Shown here piece after piece: positions 38,153-46,810 of a stretch of DNA of 64,000 nucleotides. Each line of letters starts with the position of its first letter. Within the stretch, counting starts at the first letter, position 1. Location: the NCBI GenBank assembly GCA_009377755.1, contig WHTM01000019.1:26017-90016 (forward strand), in the 5' to 3' direction. The notes under the pieces were generated by a model. It did no database searches, was not told the DNA's origin, and was given only the letters and a program-made list of their open reading frames with translations. The translations under genes were made by a program, and so were the position numbers. Origin of the DNA: Hyphomicrobiales bacterium (GTDB taxonomy: Bacteria > Pseudomonadota > Alphaproteobacteria > Rhizobiales > Xanthobacteraceae).

Positions 38153-39381
38153 CGAGTTCCGTTGCGCTGTTCGTCCAGCCTGTCGACCTTGAACAGGTCC
38201 GGAAACAACTTGACGCAAATTCCGGCGACGAACAGCGCTCCGACGCCGCCGATCAGCACAGCCGATACGGTGCCGAACAGCGCCGCCGATACGCCGGCGC
38301 GGAAATCGCCGAGTTGGTTGGACGTTCCGACAAACAGCGAGTTCACCGCCGAGACGCGCCCGCGCATCTCGTCGGGTGTGCGCAACTGAACCAGCGTCTG
38401 GCGCACCACGATGCTGACCATGTCGGCGGCGCCGAGAATCGCCAGCATCGCCAGGCTGAGCACGAACGACGTCGACAGCGCGAATACGGTTGTGGTGATG
38501 CCGAACATCGCGACGCCGGCGAACATTACCCGCCCGGCGCGCTGGATGTGCCAGCGAGTCAGCACGATCGACATCAGCAGCGCGCCGACCGCGGGCGCGG
38601 TGCGCAGCAGGCCGAGGCCCCAGGGCCCGGCATGGAAGACGTCCCGGGCATAGACCGGCAGCAGCGCCATGGCACCGCCCAGCAGCACCGCGAACAGATC
38701 GAGGGTGATGGCGCCGAGGATCAGCGGCTCGCGGCGAATGAAGCGGATGGCGGTGAACACCGCCGTCATCGACAGCGGCGCGCGCGATACGGGCGCCGTG
38801 GTCGCGAGCGAGGCGATCAGGATGCTGCTGGTGAGGAACAGGCCGCAGCATAGCCCATAGACCAGCGAGGGGCTCACGAGATAGAGCACGCCGCCCAGCG
38901 CCGGGCCGATGATGAAGGCGGCCTGCGTCGCCGACGACGCTCCCGCGACGGCGCGCGACAAGAGTTCGGGCGGAACGATACCCGGCAACAGCGAGGCAAC
39001 GGTCGGGGCCTCGAAGGCGCGGCCGACGCCGAGCAAGAAGATGGTGGCGAAGATCAGTTCGCGGGTCAGCCAGCCGCCGGCGGTTCCCACCAACAGCGTC
39101 GCGACCGCAATCCCCTCGATCGCCTGCGCCATCGAGACGATGGTCTTGCGATTGTAGCGGTCGGCGGCGGGGCCGATGACGAACAGCAGCAGCAGGCTCG
39201 GCAGGAACAGCGACAGGCCGATCAGGCCGAGGTCGAGCGGGTTGCCGGTCAGCGCATAGACCTGCCAGCCCACGGCGACCGCCTGCATCTGGAACGCCAG
39301 CGAGGCGGCGGTGCGCGCGACCCAGTAGCGAACGAACGGGCGGTGCCGATAGATCGAGCCGGCGGTCCTGGCGGCGGTCAT
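38149..39381 (-). CDS. MFS transporter (EntS-like, MFS_3 family)
   Basis: This 410-residue protein has about twelve helices and the exporter-type opening R-P-F-V-R-Y-W-V-A-R-T. The A-D-R-Y-N-R-K loop follows helix 2. It resembles enterobactin-exporter-like efflux carriers; no siderophore genes are nearby, so the substrate is open. ATG 39381 is used; the longer frame reads into the tRNA gene and gives a spurious R-G-S-N-P-L-G-S peptide. Confidence 0.85.
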   Translation of the reverse strand: MTAARTAGSIYRHRPFVRYWVARTAASLAFQMQAVAVGWQVYALTGNPLDLGLIGLSLFLPSLLLLFVIGPAADRYNRKTIVSMAQAIEGIAVATLLVGTAGGWLTRELIFATIFLLGVGRAFEAPTVASLLPGIVPPELLSRAVAGASSATQAAFIIGPALGGVLYLVSPSLVYGLCCGLFLTSSILIASLATTAPVSRAPLSMTAVFTAIRFIRREPLILGAITLDLFAVLLGGAMALLPVYARDVFHAGPWGLGLLRTAPAVGALLMSIVLTRWHIQRAGRVMFAGVAMFGITTTVFALSTSFVLSLAMLAILGAADMVSIVVRQTLVQLRTPDEMRGRVSAVNSLFVGTSNQLGDFRAGVSAALFGTVSAVLIGGVGALFVAGICVKLFPDLFKVDRLDEQRNGTR

Positions 39382-39458
39382 GGTCCCCTGCCGGCCAGCA
39401 TGGAGCCGGCGGTCATGGTGTCGCGGGTGGTGGGCAAGGGGTGATCGGGCATGTTGCA

Positions 39459-39534
39459 TGGTGGAGCCGAGGGGATTCGAACCCCTGACCTCCGCAGTGC
39501 GATTGCGGCGCTCTCCCAACTGAGCTACGGCCCC
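39459..39534 (-). tRNA. tRNA-Ala (anticodon CGC)
   Basis: The 76-nt cloverleaf is read on the minus strand. The acceptor stem is GGGGCCG/CGGCTCC with the G3-U70 pair that identifies alanine tRNAs. It has a D-arm GCTC...GAGC, an anticodon stem CCGCA/TGCGG with loop ATCGCAC, and a T-arm AGGGG-TTCGAAT-CCCCT. The 3' CCA is encoded. Anticodon CGC decodes GCG. Confidence 0.96.
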
Positions 39535-39682
39535 GCCAAAACAGACGCGCGGCGCGCGTTTTTCAGCGAGTGGGGCGGGATTTACGGCGCGGGGTTGGGA
39601 GTGTCAAGGATCGGGCTGGTCGGCTTGTTCCCGCGCATATGACCGGGTAGGTTGCCCTGCCTCTCATTTCGGCTATCCCATC

Positions 39683-39973
39683 ATGCGCGCAATTCTCGAT
39701 ATCGTTCTCATCGTTCTGCACATCTACATCTGGCTGCTGATCGCGGCGGCGGTGTTGTCGTGGCTGATTGCCTTCAATGTGGTGAATACGCGCAACCAGT
39801 TCGTGGCCATGGTCGGCGATTTCCTCTACCGGATCACCGAGCCGCTGCTGGCGCCGATCCGCGGGATGATGCCGAATCTCGGCGGAATCGATATTTCGCC
39901 GGTCATCCTCATTCTGCTCATCTTTCTGATCGAGAACATCATCGTCCGCTATATCTATCCTCACGTGTTCTAG
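39683..39973 (+). CDS. YggT family membrane protein
   Basis: This 96-residue protein has two hydrophobic helices (about 8-30 and 70-92) separated by a polar segment with T-E-P-L-L-A-P-I-R, the YggT signature. Roles proposed for the family include osmotic tolerance and cell-division-related membrane functions. It sits 4 bp before the DUF167 gene, a pairing common in proteobacteria. Confidence 0.88.
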   Translation: MRAILDIVLIVLHIYIWLLIAAAVLSWLIAFNVVNTRNQFVAMVGDFLYRITEPLLAPIRGMMPNLGGIDISPVILILLIFLIENIIVRYIYPHVF

Positions 39974-39977
39974 CGCC

Positions 39978-40298
39978 GTGGCGGACGAGCCTCCCTGGGC
40001 CATCACTCCGAGCGGACTGGCGCTGACGGTGCGGTTGACCCCAAAGGGCGGCCGAGACGCGATCGACGGCGTCGAGCGGCTGGCCGACGGCCGGGCGGTG
40101 CTGAAGGCGCGGGTGCGCGCCGCCGCAAGCGAGGGCGCCGCCAATGCCGCCCTGATCCGGCTGGTCGCGGCAACCCTTGGCGTCGCCCCGAGCCGCGTGA
40201 CGCTCACTGGCGGCGCCACGGCGCGGCTCAAGCGGCTACGAGTCGAGGGCGATCCTTCGGCCCTGGCGGCGAAGCTCGCAGGCGCGGCATCGGGCTGA
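39978..40298 (+). CDS. DUF167 (YggU) family protein
   Basis: This 106-residue soluble protein has the family pattern L-T-V-R-L-T-P-K-G, A-R-V-R-A-A-A-S-E-G-A-A-N-A-A-L and L-T-G-G-A-T-A-R-L-K. Function is unknown. The GTG start at 39978 follows yggT by 4 bp, and folD follows closely. Confidence 0.85.
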   Translation: MADEPPWAITPSGLALTVRLTPKGGRDAIDGVERLADGRAVLKARVRAAASEGAANAALIRLVAATLGVAPSRVTLTGGATARLKRLRVEGDPSALAAKLAGAASG

Positions 40299-40313
40299 GT
40301 GCAGAGGATGGGA

Positions 40314-41213
40314 ATGACGGCACGCATCATCGACGGCAAGGCACGCGCCGAAGCGCTCCGCAAAGAGATCGCCGCCGCCACGCGCCAGCTTGCGCAAGCG
40401 CATGGTCTGGTGCCTGGCCTCGCGGTGGTGCTGGTCGGCGAGAATCCGGCGAGCCAGGTCTATGTGCACAGCAAGGCCAAGATGACCGTCGAGGCGGGCA
40501 TGCATTCGGTCGAGCATCGGCTCCCCGAGACGACGTCAGAGGCCGAGTTGCTGACGCTGGTGGGCCAGCTCAATGCCGACCCGGCGATCCACGGCATCCT
40601 GGTGCAGTTGCCGCTGCCGAAGCAGATCGACGGGCAGAAGGTGCTCAACGCGCTCGATCCGGCCAAGGATGTCGACGGCTTCCATCCGATGAACGCCGGG
40701 CGTCTCGCCACCGGCTTGCCGGCACTGGTGCCGTGCACGCCGCTCGGCTGCGTGATCCTGGCGAAGAGCGTGCATGCCTCGCTGGAAGGGATGGAGGCGG
40801 TGGTGATCGGCCGCTCCAACATCGTCGGCAAGCCGCTGGTGCAGCTGCTGCTGGCCGAGAACGCGACCGTCACGGTGGCGCACTCGCGCACGAAAAATCT
40901 CGCCGAGGTCTGCCGCCGCGGCGACCTCGTTTTTGCCGCGGTCGGCCGGGCGCAATTCGTGCGCGGCGACTGGATCAAGCCCGGCGCCACGGTGATCGAC
41001 GTTGGCATCAACCGCATCCCTAAGGACGACGGCAAGAGCCGCATCGTCGGCGACGTCGCCTATGACGAAGCCGCAGGCGTCGCGGGCGCCATCACGCCGG
41101 TGCCGGGCGGCGTCGGCCCGATGACCATCGCCTGCCTGCTGTTGAACACCGTGCGCGCCGCCTGCGCGATTGCCGGCGTGCCGCTGCCGGCGATGGGGAT
41201 TAGGCCGGGGTGA
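40314..41213 (+). CDS. folD: Bifunctional methylenetetrahydrofolate dehydrogenase/methenyltetrahydrofolate cyclohydrolase
   Basis: This 299-residue enzyme interconverts methylene-, methenyl- and formyl-tetrahydrofolate in one-carbon metabolism. It has [11 protein letters not shown] with catalytic Lys in [18 protein letters not shown], the NADP motif G-R-S-N-I-V-G-K-P and the C-terminal [14 protein letters not shown] 40314 has AGAGG 6 nt upstream. Third gene of the yggT-DUF167-folD run; convergent with the next gene with only 4 bp between. Confidence 0.95.
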   Translation: MTARIIDGKARAEALRKEIAAATRQLAQAHGLVPGLAVVLVGENPASQVYVHSKAKMTVEAGMHSVEHRLPETTSEAELLTLVGQLNADPAIHGILVQLPLPKQIDGQKVLNALDPAKDVDGFHPMNAGRLATGLPALVPCTPLGCVILAKSVHASLEGMEAVVIGRSNIVGKPLVQLLLAENATVTVAHSRTKNLAEVCRRGDLVFAAVGRAQFVRGDWIKPGATVIDVGINRIPKDDGKSRIVGDVAYDEAAGVAGAITPVPGGVGPMTIACLLLNTVRAACAIAGVPLPAMGIRPG

Positions 41214-41217
41214 GGAT

Positions 41218-41952
41218 TCAATTCAGGGACCGGGTAAAGGGCACGAAACGTACGACACCGACCGAGCGCGTCCTCGTCTCGCCCGGTGCGATCTTTTCGA
41301 CGACGGTGAGCTGCTGTGTGGTGTTGGCGGACCCCAGCGGCATGACCAGCCGGCCCCCCACCTTGAGCTGCTCGACCAGCGCCGGCGGCACATGCCCGAG
41401 TGCGGCTGTTACGACGATCGCATCGAACGGACCGCATTCCGGCCAGCCGTGATAACCGTCGCCGGCCCTGACACTCACATTGGCGTAGCCGAGCTCTTTG
41501 AGCAGTTTCGCGGCGGCTTCGGCGATCGGAGCGATAATCTCAATGGTACAGACTTTTCGGACCAGCGGCGAAAGGATGGCGGCCTGGTAACCTGAGCCCG
41601 TGCCAATTTCCAGGACGGTGTGGCGGGCCTCGGCCTCGGCCAGTTGCGTCATCAGTGCAACGACAAGCGGCTGCGACATCGTCTGGCCATGGCCAATGCG
41701 TACCGCCCCGTCCGCGTATGCGATGGAGCAGGAACGCTCAGGAATGAACCGATGGCGTTCCGTGTGTCCCATGGCCGTCAGGATGCTCTCCGATATGCCT
41801 TGCGGTCCCACAAGACCGGGGTCGGAGCGCGCGTAGGCCCGAATGGTCTCGACCATCGCAGTGCGTTCGCGCACGCATCGTGCATCCTCTGCCCCCGCCT
41901 CACCTGCGAAAGCAACAGGGAAAAACGCCAGCAGCAGCGCTTTCTTGATCAT
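41218..41952 (-). CDS. Protein-L-isoaspartate O-methyltransferase-like protein with signal peptide
   Basis: This 244-residue PCMT-family methyltransferase has G-H-G-Q-T-M-S-Q-P (substrate-site motif), the SAM loop V-L-E-I-G-T-G-S-G-Y (113-122) and G-D-G-Y-H-G-W-P. In front lies a clear secretion signal (M-I-K-K-A-L-L-L-A-F-F-P-V-A-F-A, cleavage about residue 21). Export is odd for a SAM-dependent enzyme. ATG 41952 is used; the frame extends 22 codons further without a ribosome site. Repair of isomerised Asp in exported proteins is a possible role. Confidence 0.85.
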   Translation of the reverse strand: MIKKALLLAFFPVAFAGEAGAEDARCVRERTAMVETIRAYARSDPGLVGPQGISESILTAMGHTERHRFIPERSCSIAYADGAVRIGHGQTMSQPLVVALMTQLAEAEARHTVLEIGTGSGYQAAILSPLVRKVCTIEIIAPIAEAAAKLLKELGYANVSVRAGDGYHGWPECGPFDAIVVTAALGHVPPALVEQLKVGGRLVMPLGSANTTQQLTVVEKIAPGETRTRSVGVVRFVPFTRSLN

Positions 41953-42461
41953 TGTGCGGTCGGTCTCACGACCATACGCTGCCACACTCCAAGTGCGGCA
42001 CGGATTGTCACCAGACATAGAATTCCGACGGATTCATGATTCCGCCGGGCCGGCCCACAACAGCGGATCAGACCGATTGTGAATGGATTGCATGATTGCG
42101 CAGCAGCGGCTTCGGCTAAGCGTCTTTTGGAACCGGGAATGGGAGAGGGAATGTGGCAAAGGTCAGCCTCGGAGTGTTGCTCGATCAGCTCTGCTCAGAG
42201 ATCGTCAGCCGAGGCGGCCTTGAACTTGGCACCAGACTGATTGTGCATCCGCAGGTCCATCGGTGCGTGGCTGAATCGCGCCCGCAGGAAGTGGCGCAAG
42301 GGTTTCCGCTCATGCTGCTGGGCCTGGAGCTTACAGCATCCGAGGCCGTTCCGCCCTCGTCCTTCAAAATCGTCAGCTAGGTTCGCGGCCTGTATTTCGG
42401 CGGTCACCTGTGCCATCTTGCTTGAAAGGGCAATCCGGCCGGAGTGTGAACGGAGGAGGCC
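41953..42461. other. Gene-poor spacer with possible decayed coding remnant
   Basis: This 509-bp spacer carries no supported gene. A minus-strand frame reading K-P-L-R-H-F-L-R-A-R-F-S-H-A-P-M-D and ending at 42195 looks protein-like, but upstream it only continues as the antisense of the Rieske gene. A plus-strand frame at 42153-42380 is equally weak. The last 20 nt hold the CGGAGGAGG ribosome site of the Rieske gene. Confidence 0.35.
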
Positions 42462-43769
42462 ATGCTGCCACGCGAAGAGAATGATCTCGTCACCCGCGTC
42501 GGACCCGGCACGCCACTCGGTAACGTCATGCGGCGGTATTGGAATCCGGTCTGCACGACGGAACAGCTCCCGCATCCTGATTGTGCACCGCTGCGTCTGT
42601 CGGTCTTGGGTGAGCGTTTCGTCGCCTTTCGCGATACCGCCGGCAAGGTCGGTGTCCTCGACGAAATGTGCATGCATCGCGGCGCCTCGCTGGCTTTGGG
42701 CCGGGTTGAAGAATGCGGCATCCGCTGTCTCTACCACGGCTGGAAGTTCGCCGTGGATGGGACCATTCTCGAAACGCCCAACCATGTCGACCCGCGCTTG
42801 AAGTCGCGCCTGAAAGCGCCGGCCTATCCGGTACGTGAGGCTGGCGGTCTCGTGTGGGCCTATCTCGGTCCGAAGGAGAAGGAGCCGCCCTTCGCCCGCT
42901 ATCGCTTCATGGATGCGCCACCCGAGAATCGATGCGTCGTTCGCATCAACGTCCGCGCCAGCTACCTGCAGCTCTGGGAAGGGGGTGCTGACAGCTCGCA
43001 TGTCGGCATCCTGCATAGCGATGCGGCTCGCCCCGGCTGGATCGACAAGACGTTCAATGTGAATCGCGACGTGCTCAATCCCGGTGCGTTCGAGGCCGAT
43101 GACAACACGCCGCGGCTGGAAGTGGAGAACACGGATTTCGGTTTCCACTATGCGGCGATCCGGCAGACGGGCCGGATCGAGAATGGCGCCCCGATCGAGA
43201 ACGTACGAATCGTACCGCTAATCATGCCGTTCACCCGCATCATTCCCTCGCGCGTCACCTACTATACGATCTTCGAGGTCCCGGCCGATGACGAGAGCAC
43301 GAGCACCTTCATGGTCGTCGACTCACCTCAGCTGGTCGACCGCGACCGAATCTGGAACATACTGGGAATTGATGACGAGAGATATTATTCAAAGGAGGAC
43401 TGCACGTTCCGTGCAACGTGGGCGAATCGGTTTGGCCAGGACCGCGAGCGTATGAAGCGCAACTGGACAGGATTTCGCGGGCTCGAGCAGGAAGACGCTG
43501 TCATGTCACTGTCGATGGGTCCGATCCTCGACCGAAGCAAGGAACACCTGGTGGCTGCGGACCGGGCGGTCGTGCGAATGCGCCGAAGGGTTCTCGACAA
43601 CATCAAGATCGTCGAAGGTGGTGGCGATCCCATTGGAGTTCAGCTCGCCGACCTGACGCAAATCGTCGCGGTCGACCTCAATGTCGCGGCGGGAACGCGC
43701 TGGCAGGATCTGGTCACGGTGAATACAACGATTGATTCGCCGAAGGAGCGGGCGAGGGAACGAGCGTAA
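42462..43769 (+). CDS. Rieske non-heme iron oxygenase, alpha subunit (phthalate 4,5-dioxygenase-like)
   Basis: This 435-residue terminal oxygenase has the Rieske cluster ligands Cys70-x-His72 and Cys89-x2-His92 (C-L-Y-H-G-W-K-F). The mononuclear iron site shows His180 and His185 in D-S-S-H-V-G-I-L-H, with Asp177 as the likely electron-transfer bridge. Size and the single-component look match phthalate dioxygenase or O-demethylase types. These add O2 to, or demethylate, aromatic acids and need a reductase, which is not encoded nearby. UbiD and HpaB-type genes follow within 5 kb. Confidence 0.88.
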   Translation: MLPREENDLVTRVGPGTPLGNVMRRYWNPVCTTEQLPHPDCAPLRLSVLGERFVAFRDTAGKVGVLDEMCMHRGASLALGRVEECGIRCLYHGWKFAVDGTILETPNHVDPRLKSRLKAPAYPVREAGGLVWAYLGPKEKEPPFARYRFMDAPPENRCVVRINVRASYLQLWEGGADSSHVGILHSDAARPGWIDKTFNVNRDVLNPGAFEADDNTPRLEVENTDFGFHYAAIRQTGRIENGAPIENVRIVPLIMPFTRIIPSRVTYYTIFEVPADDESTSTFMVVDSPQLVDRDRIWNILGIDDERYYSKEDCTFRATWANRFGQDRERMKRNWTGFRGLEQEDAVMSLSMGPILDRSKEHLVAADRAVVRMRRRVLDNIKIVEGGGDPIGVQLADLTQIVAVDLNVAAGTRWQDLVTVNTTIDSPKERARERA

Positions 43770-43912
43770 GCCGTTTCACGCTTTGGCGTCATGGCCGGGG
43801 CCGGCAATCCATGATTTGGATCAGACCTCTTTGATGGATGCGCGGGTCAACCCTCGCGATCGTCTGAAACGATCGCACGCCAGCGCATGACGATCTAAAG
43901 GTGCCGCCTGCC

Positions 43913-44905
43913 TTATTTGCCGCTGCGCATCGCAGCGACTTCCGCACGAAACGCCTCGAGCACCTTGGCCCCATCGGGCACGCCTTGAGCCCATTCCTTC
44001 GCGATCGGGTGCAAAGCGGCTTTCCAGAGCGGCTCCTGTTCGGAGCTCAGCGTCGAAACGCGCGGCCTCACGTTGTTGCGCGCCCGCTCCCATTCGTTCT
44101 GGGTTGCCTGACCCGCGAGCCGCGACAAGGCAAGGCCCGAATGCTTGTCGATCGCCGCCTTCCCCTGTGGCGGCAATTTGTCGTAGCTCTTCTTGTTCAT
44201 GAACACGATCGAAGTGTCGCCGCCTAGCGCGATGTCCAGGTGCTGCTTCGCCACCTCGTCAAGCTTGAACGTCTGCATGCCGTTGAACGGCATCATGGAG
44301 ACGTCCGCGATACCGCGGCTGAGCGCCTGATAGACTTCGTCCGGTCGCATGGTCACCGGCGTCCCGCCGAGCAGCACCGCGGTCCGGGCGGAATTGGCAT
44401 TGGAGACCGTGATCTTCTTGCCCTTGAGTTCGTCCAGCGTGCGGATAGGGTCCCTGGAATGGAGCGCTGCGTTCGGGAAGGCCCAGAAGCCGAGCAGCTT
44501 CACCTGTTCGAATTCCTTCGCGGTCACACCCTTGTTGTAGATTTGCCAGAGGGCGAGCGCGGGCTCGTTGGCGTCCTTGGTCTCGAACGGCAGAGCGGCG
44601 ACATCCTGCTGCTTGAAGCGCCCGCCGGTCAGTGCGCTCAGCGTCCAGCCGGCGTCGGCCACGCCGTCGACCACGCGATCATAGGTGATCGCGAAGTTGC
44701 CGAGGATGCCGCCATAGAACTTCTCGATCTTTAAGGTCCCGCCCGAATCCTTCTCAATAGCCGCGATCCATTTGTCGAAGACGTTGGTATGAAGGTACGA
44801 GCGCGGCGGGGACGGCGAGTTGAACTTGATCACGATCTGCTGCGCGGCCGCCGGCACGACCGCCAAGGTCGTCAACACGACACCCAACATGACCTTCCTG
44901 AGCAT
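43913..44905 (-). CDS. TRAP transporter substrate-binding protein (DctP family)
   Basis: This 330-residue periplasmic receptor has a signal peptide ending at P-A-A-A-Q. The body has V-D-G-V-A-D-A-G-W-T, L-D-E-L-K-G-K-K-I-T-V and the helix P-D-E-V-Y-Q-A-L-S-R-G-I-A-D, standard for DctP proteins that bind an organic acid through an arginine. GGAGG lies 7 nt before the ATG. No DctQ or DctM membrane genes are present, so it is an orphan unless its partners are elsewhere. It is divergent from the ubiD-family gene. Confidence 0.88.
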   Translation of the reverse strand: MLRKVMLGVVLTTLAVVPAAAQQIVIKFNSPSPPRSYLHTNVFDKWIAAIEKDSGGTLKIEKFYGGILGNFAITYDRVVDGVADAGWTLSALTGGRFKQQDVAALPFETKDANEPALALWQIYNKGVTAKEFEQVKLLGFWAFPNAALHSRDPIRTLDELKGKKITVSNANSARTAVLLGGTPVTMRPDEVYQALSRGIADVSMMPFNGMQTFKLDEVAKQHLDIALGGDTSIVFMNKKSYDKLPPQGKAAIDKHSGLALSRLAGQATQNEWERARNNVRPRVSTLSSEQEPLWKAALHPIAKEWAQGVPDGAKVLEAFRAEVAAMRSGK

Positions 44906-45125
44906 TCCTCCACCTCCGTTGTGTTGGCCTTGGGCCTGTCCTCCACGTCAACCTAGCCCGGACGCAAGCATGCGGCAGGGCCGCCCGCGTGACGGAAGGG
45001 GAAACCGCCGCAAGCTTACCGCGTACTATAGGCCAATGCCATCGGGCGGTGCTGGCCTCACGCCCGCCGCGCTTGCGTCCCCGGCGCGACGATGCGAGTT
45101 TCCCGGCCGGCAATGTGAGGGCAGC

Positions 45126-46649
45126 ATGACGGTGGAACGGAAGCCGGTGGCGTACGGCGACGCGCGCGCATGGATCGCCGCGCTGAAGGCGGCCGGCGAG
45201 GTGCAGCAGATCGACGCTGAGGTCGACTGGAACATCGAGCTCGGCACCATCGCGCGCATGCTGCAGGGGCCGGCGACCGGCCCAGCGGTGATGTTCAACA
45301 ACATCAAGGACTACAACGGGCCGTCGAGCCGCTGCCGCAAGGTGTTCACCGGCGCGCTGTCGAGCTACCGCCGCATCGCCATGATGATGGGGCTGCCGCG
45401 CGAGACGCATCCGCGCGAGCTGGTCAGGCTCGGCCGCACCATCCTCACCGGCAGCATTCCCCCGGTGGTCGTCGAAACCGGCCCGTGCAAGGAGAACATC
45501 CTCACCGGCGATGCCATCGATCTCTACGAATTCCCCGCTCCCTACTGGAACCGGCTCGACGGCGGCCGTTACCTGATGACTTACGGCGGCTGCGTTACCA
45601 AGGATCCCGAGACCGGCATTATGAATGTCGGCGTCTATCGCGGCATGATCCACGACAAGACCCGCATCCCGATCCTGATGTGGCGCGCCCAGCATATCGG
45701 CCATCACGTCACCGCCTGGCAGAACGGTGGCGCGAGCGAGGTGCCGATCGCGGTGGCGATCGGTGTCGACCCGGCGCTGGAATTCGTCGGCGGGGCGCCG
45801 GTGCCCAAGGGCATCTGCGAGTACGACGTTGCCGGCTCGATCCGCGGCGCGCCGATGGAGCTGGTCAAGTGCGAGACGGTCGACCTGCATGTCCCCGCCA
45901 ACAGCGAGATCGTGATCGAAGGCATGCTGCAGATCGATCCGGCGAACTATCTCCCCGAGGGGCCGTTCGCCGAGTTCACCGGCTATCTCGCCGGCGACCC
46001 AGCGCCGAAGCCGGCGATCCGCGTCACCGCCATCACCCACCGCAACAACCCGATTCTGCGCGGCACGATCGAAGGCGCGGTGCCGGGTTCTTATTCCGAG
46101 AACACCGTCACCTCGTCGATCATGCGGGCGGCGACCGCATGGAACGTGCTGGATCGCGCGGGCGTCCCCGGCATCACCGACGTGTGGTGCCAGCCGGTAC
46201 AGGCCGGCATCAACCTCCTGATCCAGATGAAGCAGAGCTACCGCAACCAGGCCAAGCAGGCCGCCAACGCCATCTGGGGCTCGTCGGCAGCGCACGTGCG
46301 CTACAAGCACATCACCGTGGTGGACGACGACATCGACATTCACGACTACGCCGCGGTGGATTGGGCGATCGCCTACCGGGTGAACGCAGGCGAGAACGAC
46401 GTGATCATCATGCCGTCGACCTTCGGCCTCGGGCTCGACCCGTCGGTGCGCAAACGCGACCGCAATCCGACCCTGTTCGGCACCGGCAAGTGGAACCGGG
46501 TGCTGATCGACGCCACCATGAACCTCGACTACGACCCCGACCCCGACTTCGGCGGCGCGCGCTATCCGCCGACGGTGCGGCCCACCAAGGAGGACGAGGC
46601 GGCCGTGCTCGCGCGGTGGGAGGAATTGGGGTTGGGGGAGAGGAAATGA
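45126..46649 (+). CDS. UbiD family (prenylated-FMN) decarboxylase
   Basis: This 507-residue protein matches UbiD-like (de)carboxylases that use prenylated FMN for nonoxidative removal of CO2 from aromatic or unsaturated acids. Visible are Y-G-G-C-V-T-K-D, M-N-V-G-V-Y-R, the catalytic Glu region P-E-G-P-F-A-E-F-T-G-Y and the C-terminal H-V-R-Y-K-H-I-T-V-V-D-D-D-I-D. ATG 45126 gives the normal length. No ubiX-like flavin prenyltransferase is adjacent, so the cofactor must come from elsewhere in the genome. Substrate probably an aromatic carboxylate (inference from neighbours). Confidence 0.88.
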   Translation: MTVERKPVAYGDARAWIAALKAAGEVQQIDAEVDWNIELGTIARMLQGPATGPAVMFNNIKDYNGPSSRCRKVFTGALSSYRRIAMMMGLPRETHPRELVRLGRTILTGSIPPVVVETGPCKENILTGDAIDLYEFPAPYWNRLDGGRYLMTYGGCVTKDPETGIMNVGVYRGMIHDKTRIPILMWRAQHIGHHVTAWQNGGASEVPIAVAIGVDPALEFVGGAPVPKGICEYDVAGSIRGAPMELVKCETVDLHVPANSEIVIEGMLQIDPANYLPEGPFAEFTGYLAGDPAPKPAIRVTAITHRNNPILRGTIEGAVPGSYSENTVTSSIMRAATAWNVLDRAGVPGITDVWCQPVQAGINLLIQMKQSYRNQAKQAANAIWGSSAAHVRYKHITVVDDDIDIHDYAAVDWAIAYRVNAGENDVIIMPSTFGLGLDPSVRKRDRNPTLFGTGKWNRVLIDATMNLDYDPDPDFGGARYPPTVRPTKEDEAAVLARWEELGLGERK

Positions 46650-46659
46650 TTTCCGTATC

Positions 46660-46800
46660 CCGGGCGCACTGCAGCACGAAGTGCTGCTATGCAGACCCGA
46701 GACCCCGGTTTGTTGCTTCGCCGCATACGCGAACCGGGGTCCCGCATCTGCGGTGCACCCGCTACGCGCTGCACCGCGTGCGGAATTTTTCACCGCATCG
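46660..46800. repeat. Intergenic hairpin-rich element
   Basis: GCAGCAC-GAA-GTGCTGC (46671-46687) is a perfect hairpin, and GACCCCGGTT (46701-46710) pairs with AACCGGGGTC (about 46732-46741). GCACCCGC/GTGCGG-like arms follow. It lies between two convergent genes and may terminate both. Confidence 0.5.
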
Positions 46801-46810
46801 GTAAATATCT

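Noticed and set aside
39382..39519. N-terminal extension of the MFS frame reading R-G-S-N-P-L-G-S
   Set aside because: This peptide is the well-known false translation of a tRNA T-arm and acceptor region; the region is the tRNA-Ala gene.
42153..42461. Short plus-strand frame (42153-42380) and the protein-like end of a minus-strand frame ending at 42195
   Set aside because: No family resemblance, and the minus-strand frame continues only as the antisense of the Rieske gene. Kept only as a possible remnant in the spacer entry.
44820..45125. Upstream extension of the UbiD-family frame
   Set aside because: It overlaps the start of the TRAP binding-protein gene and is not like the family; the ATG at 45126 gives the correct length.
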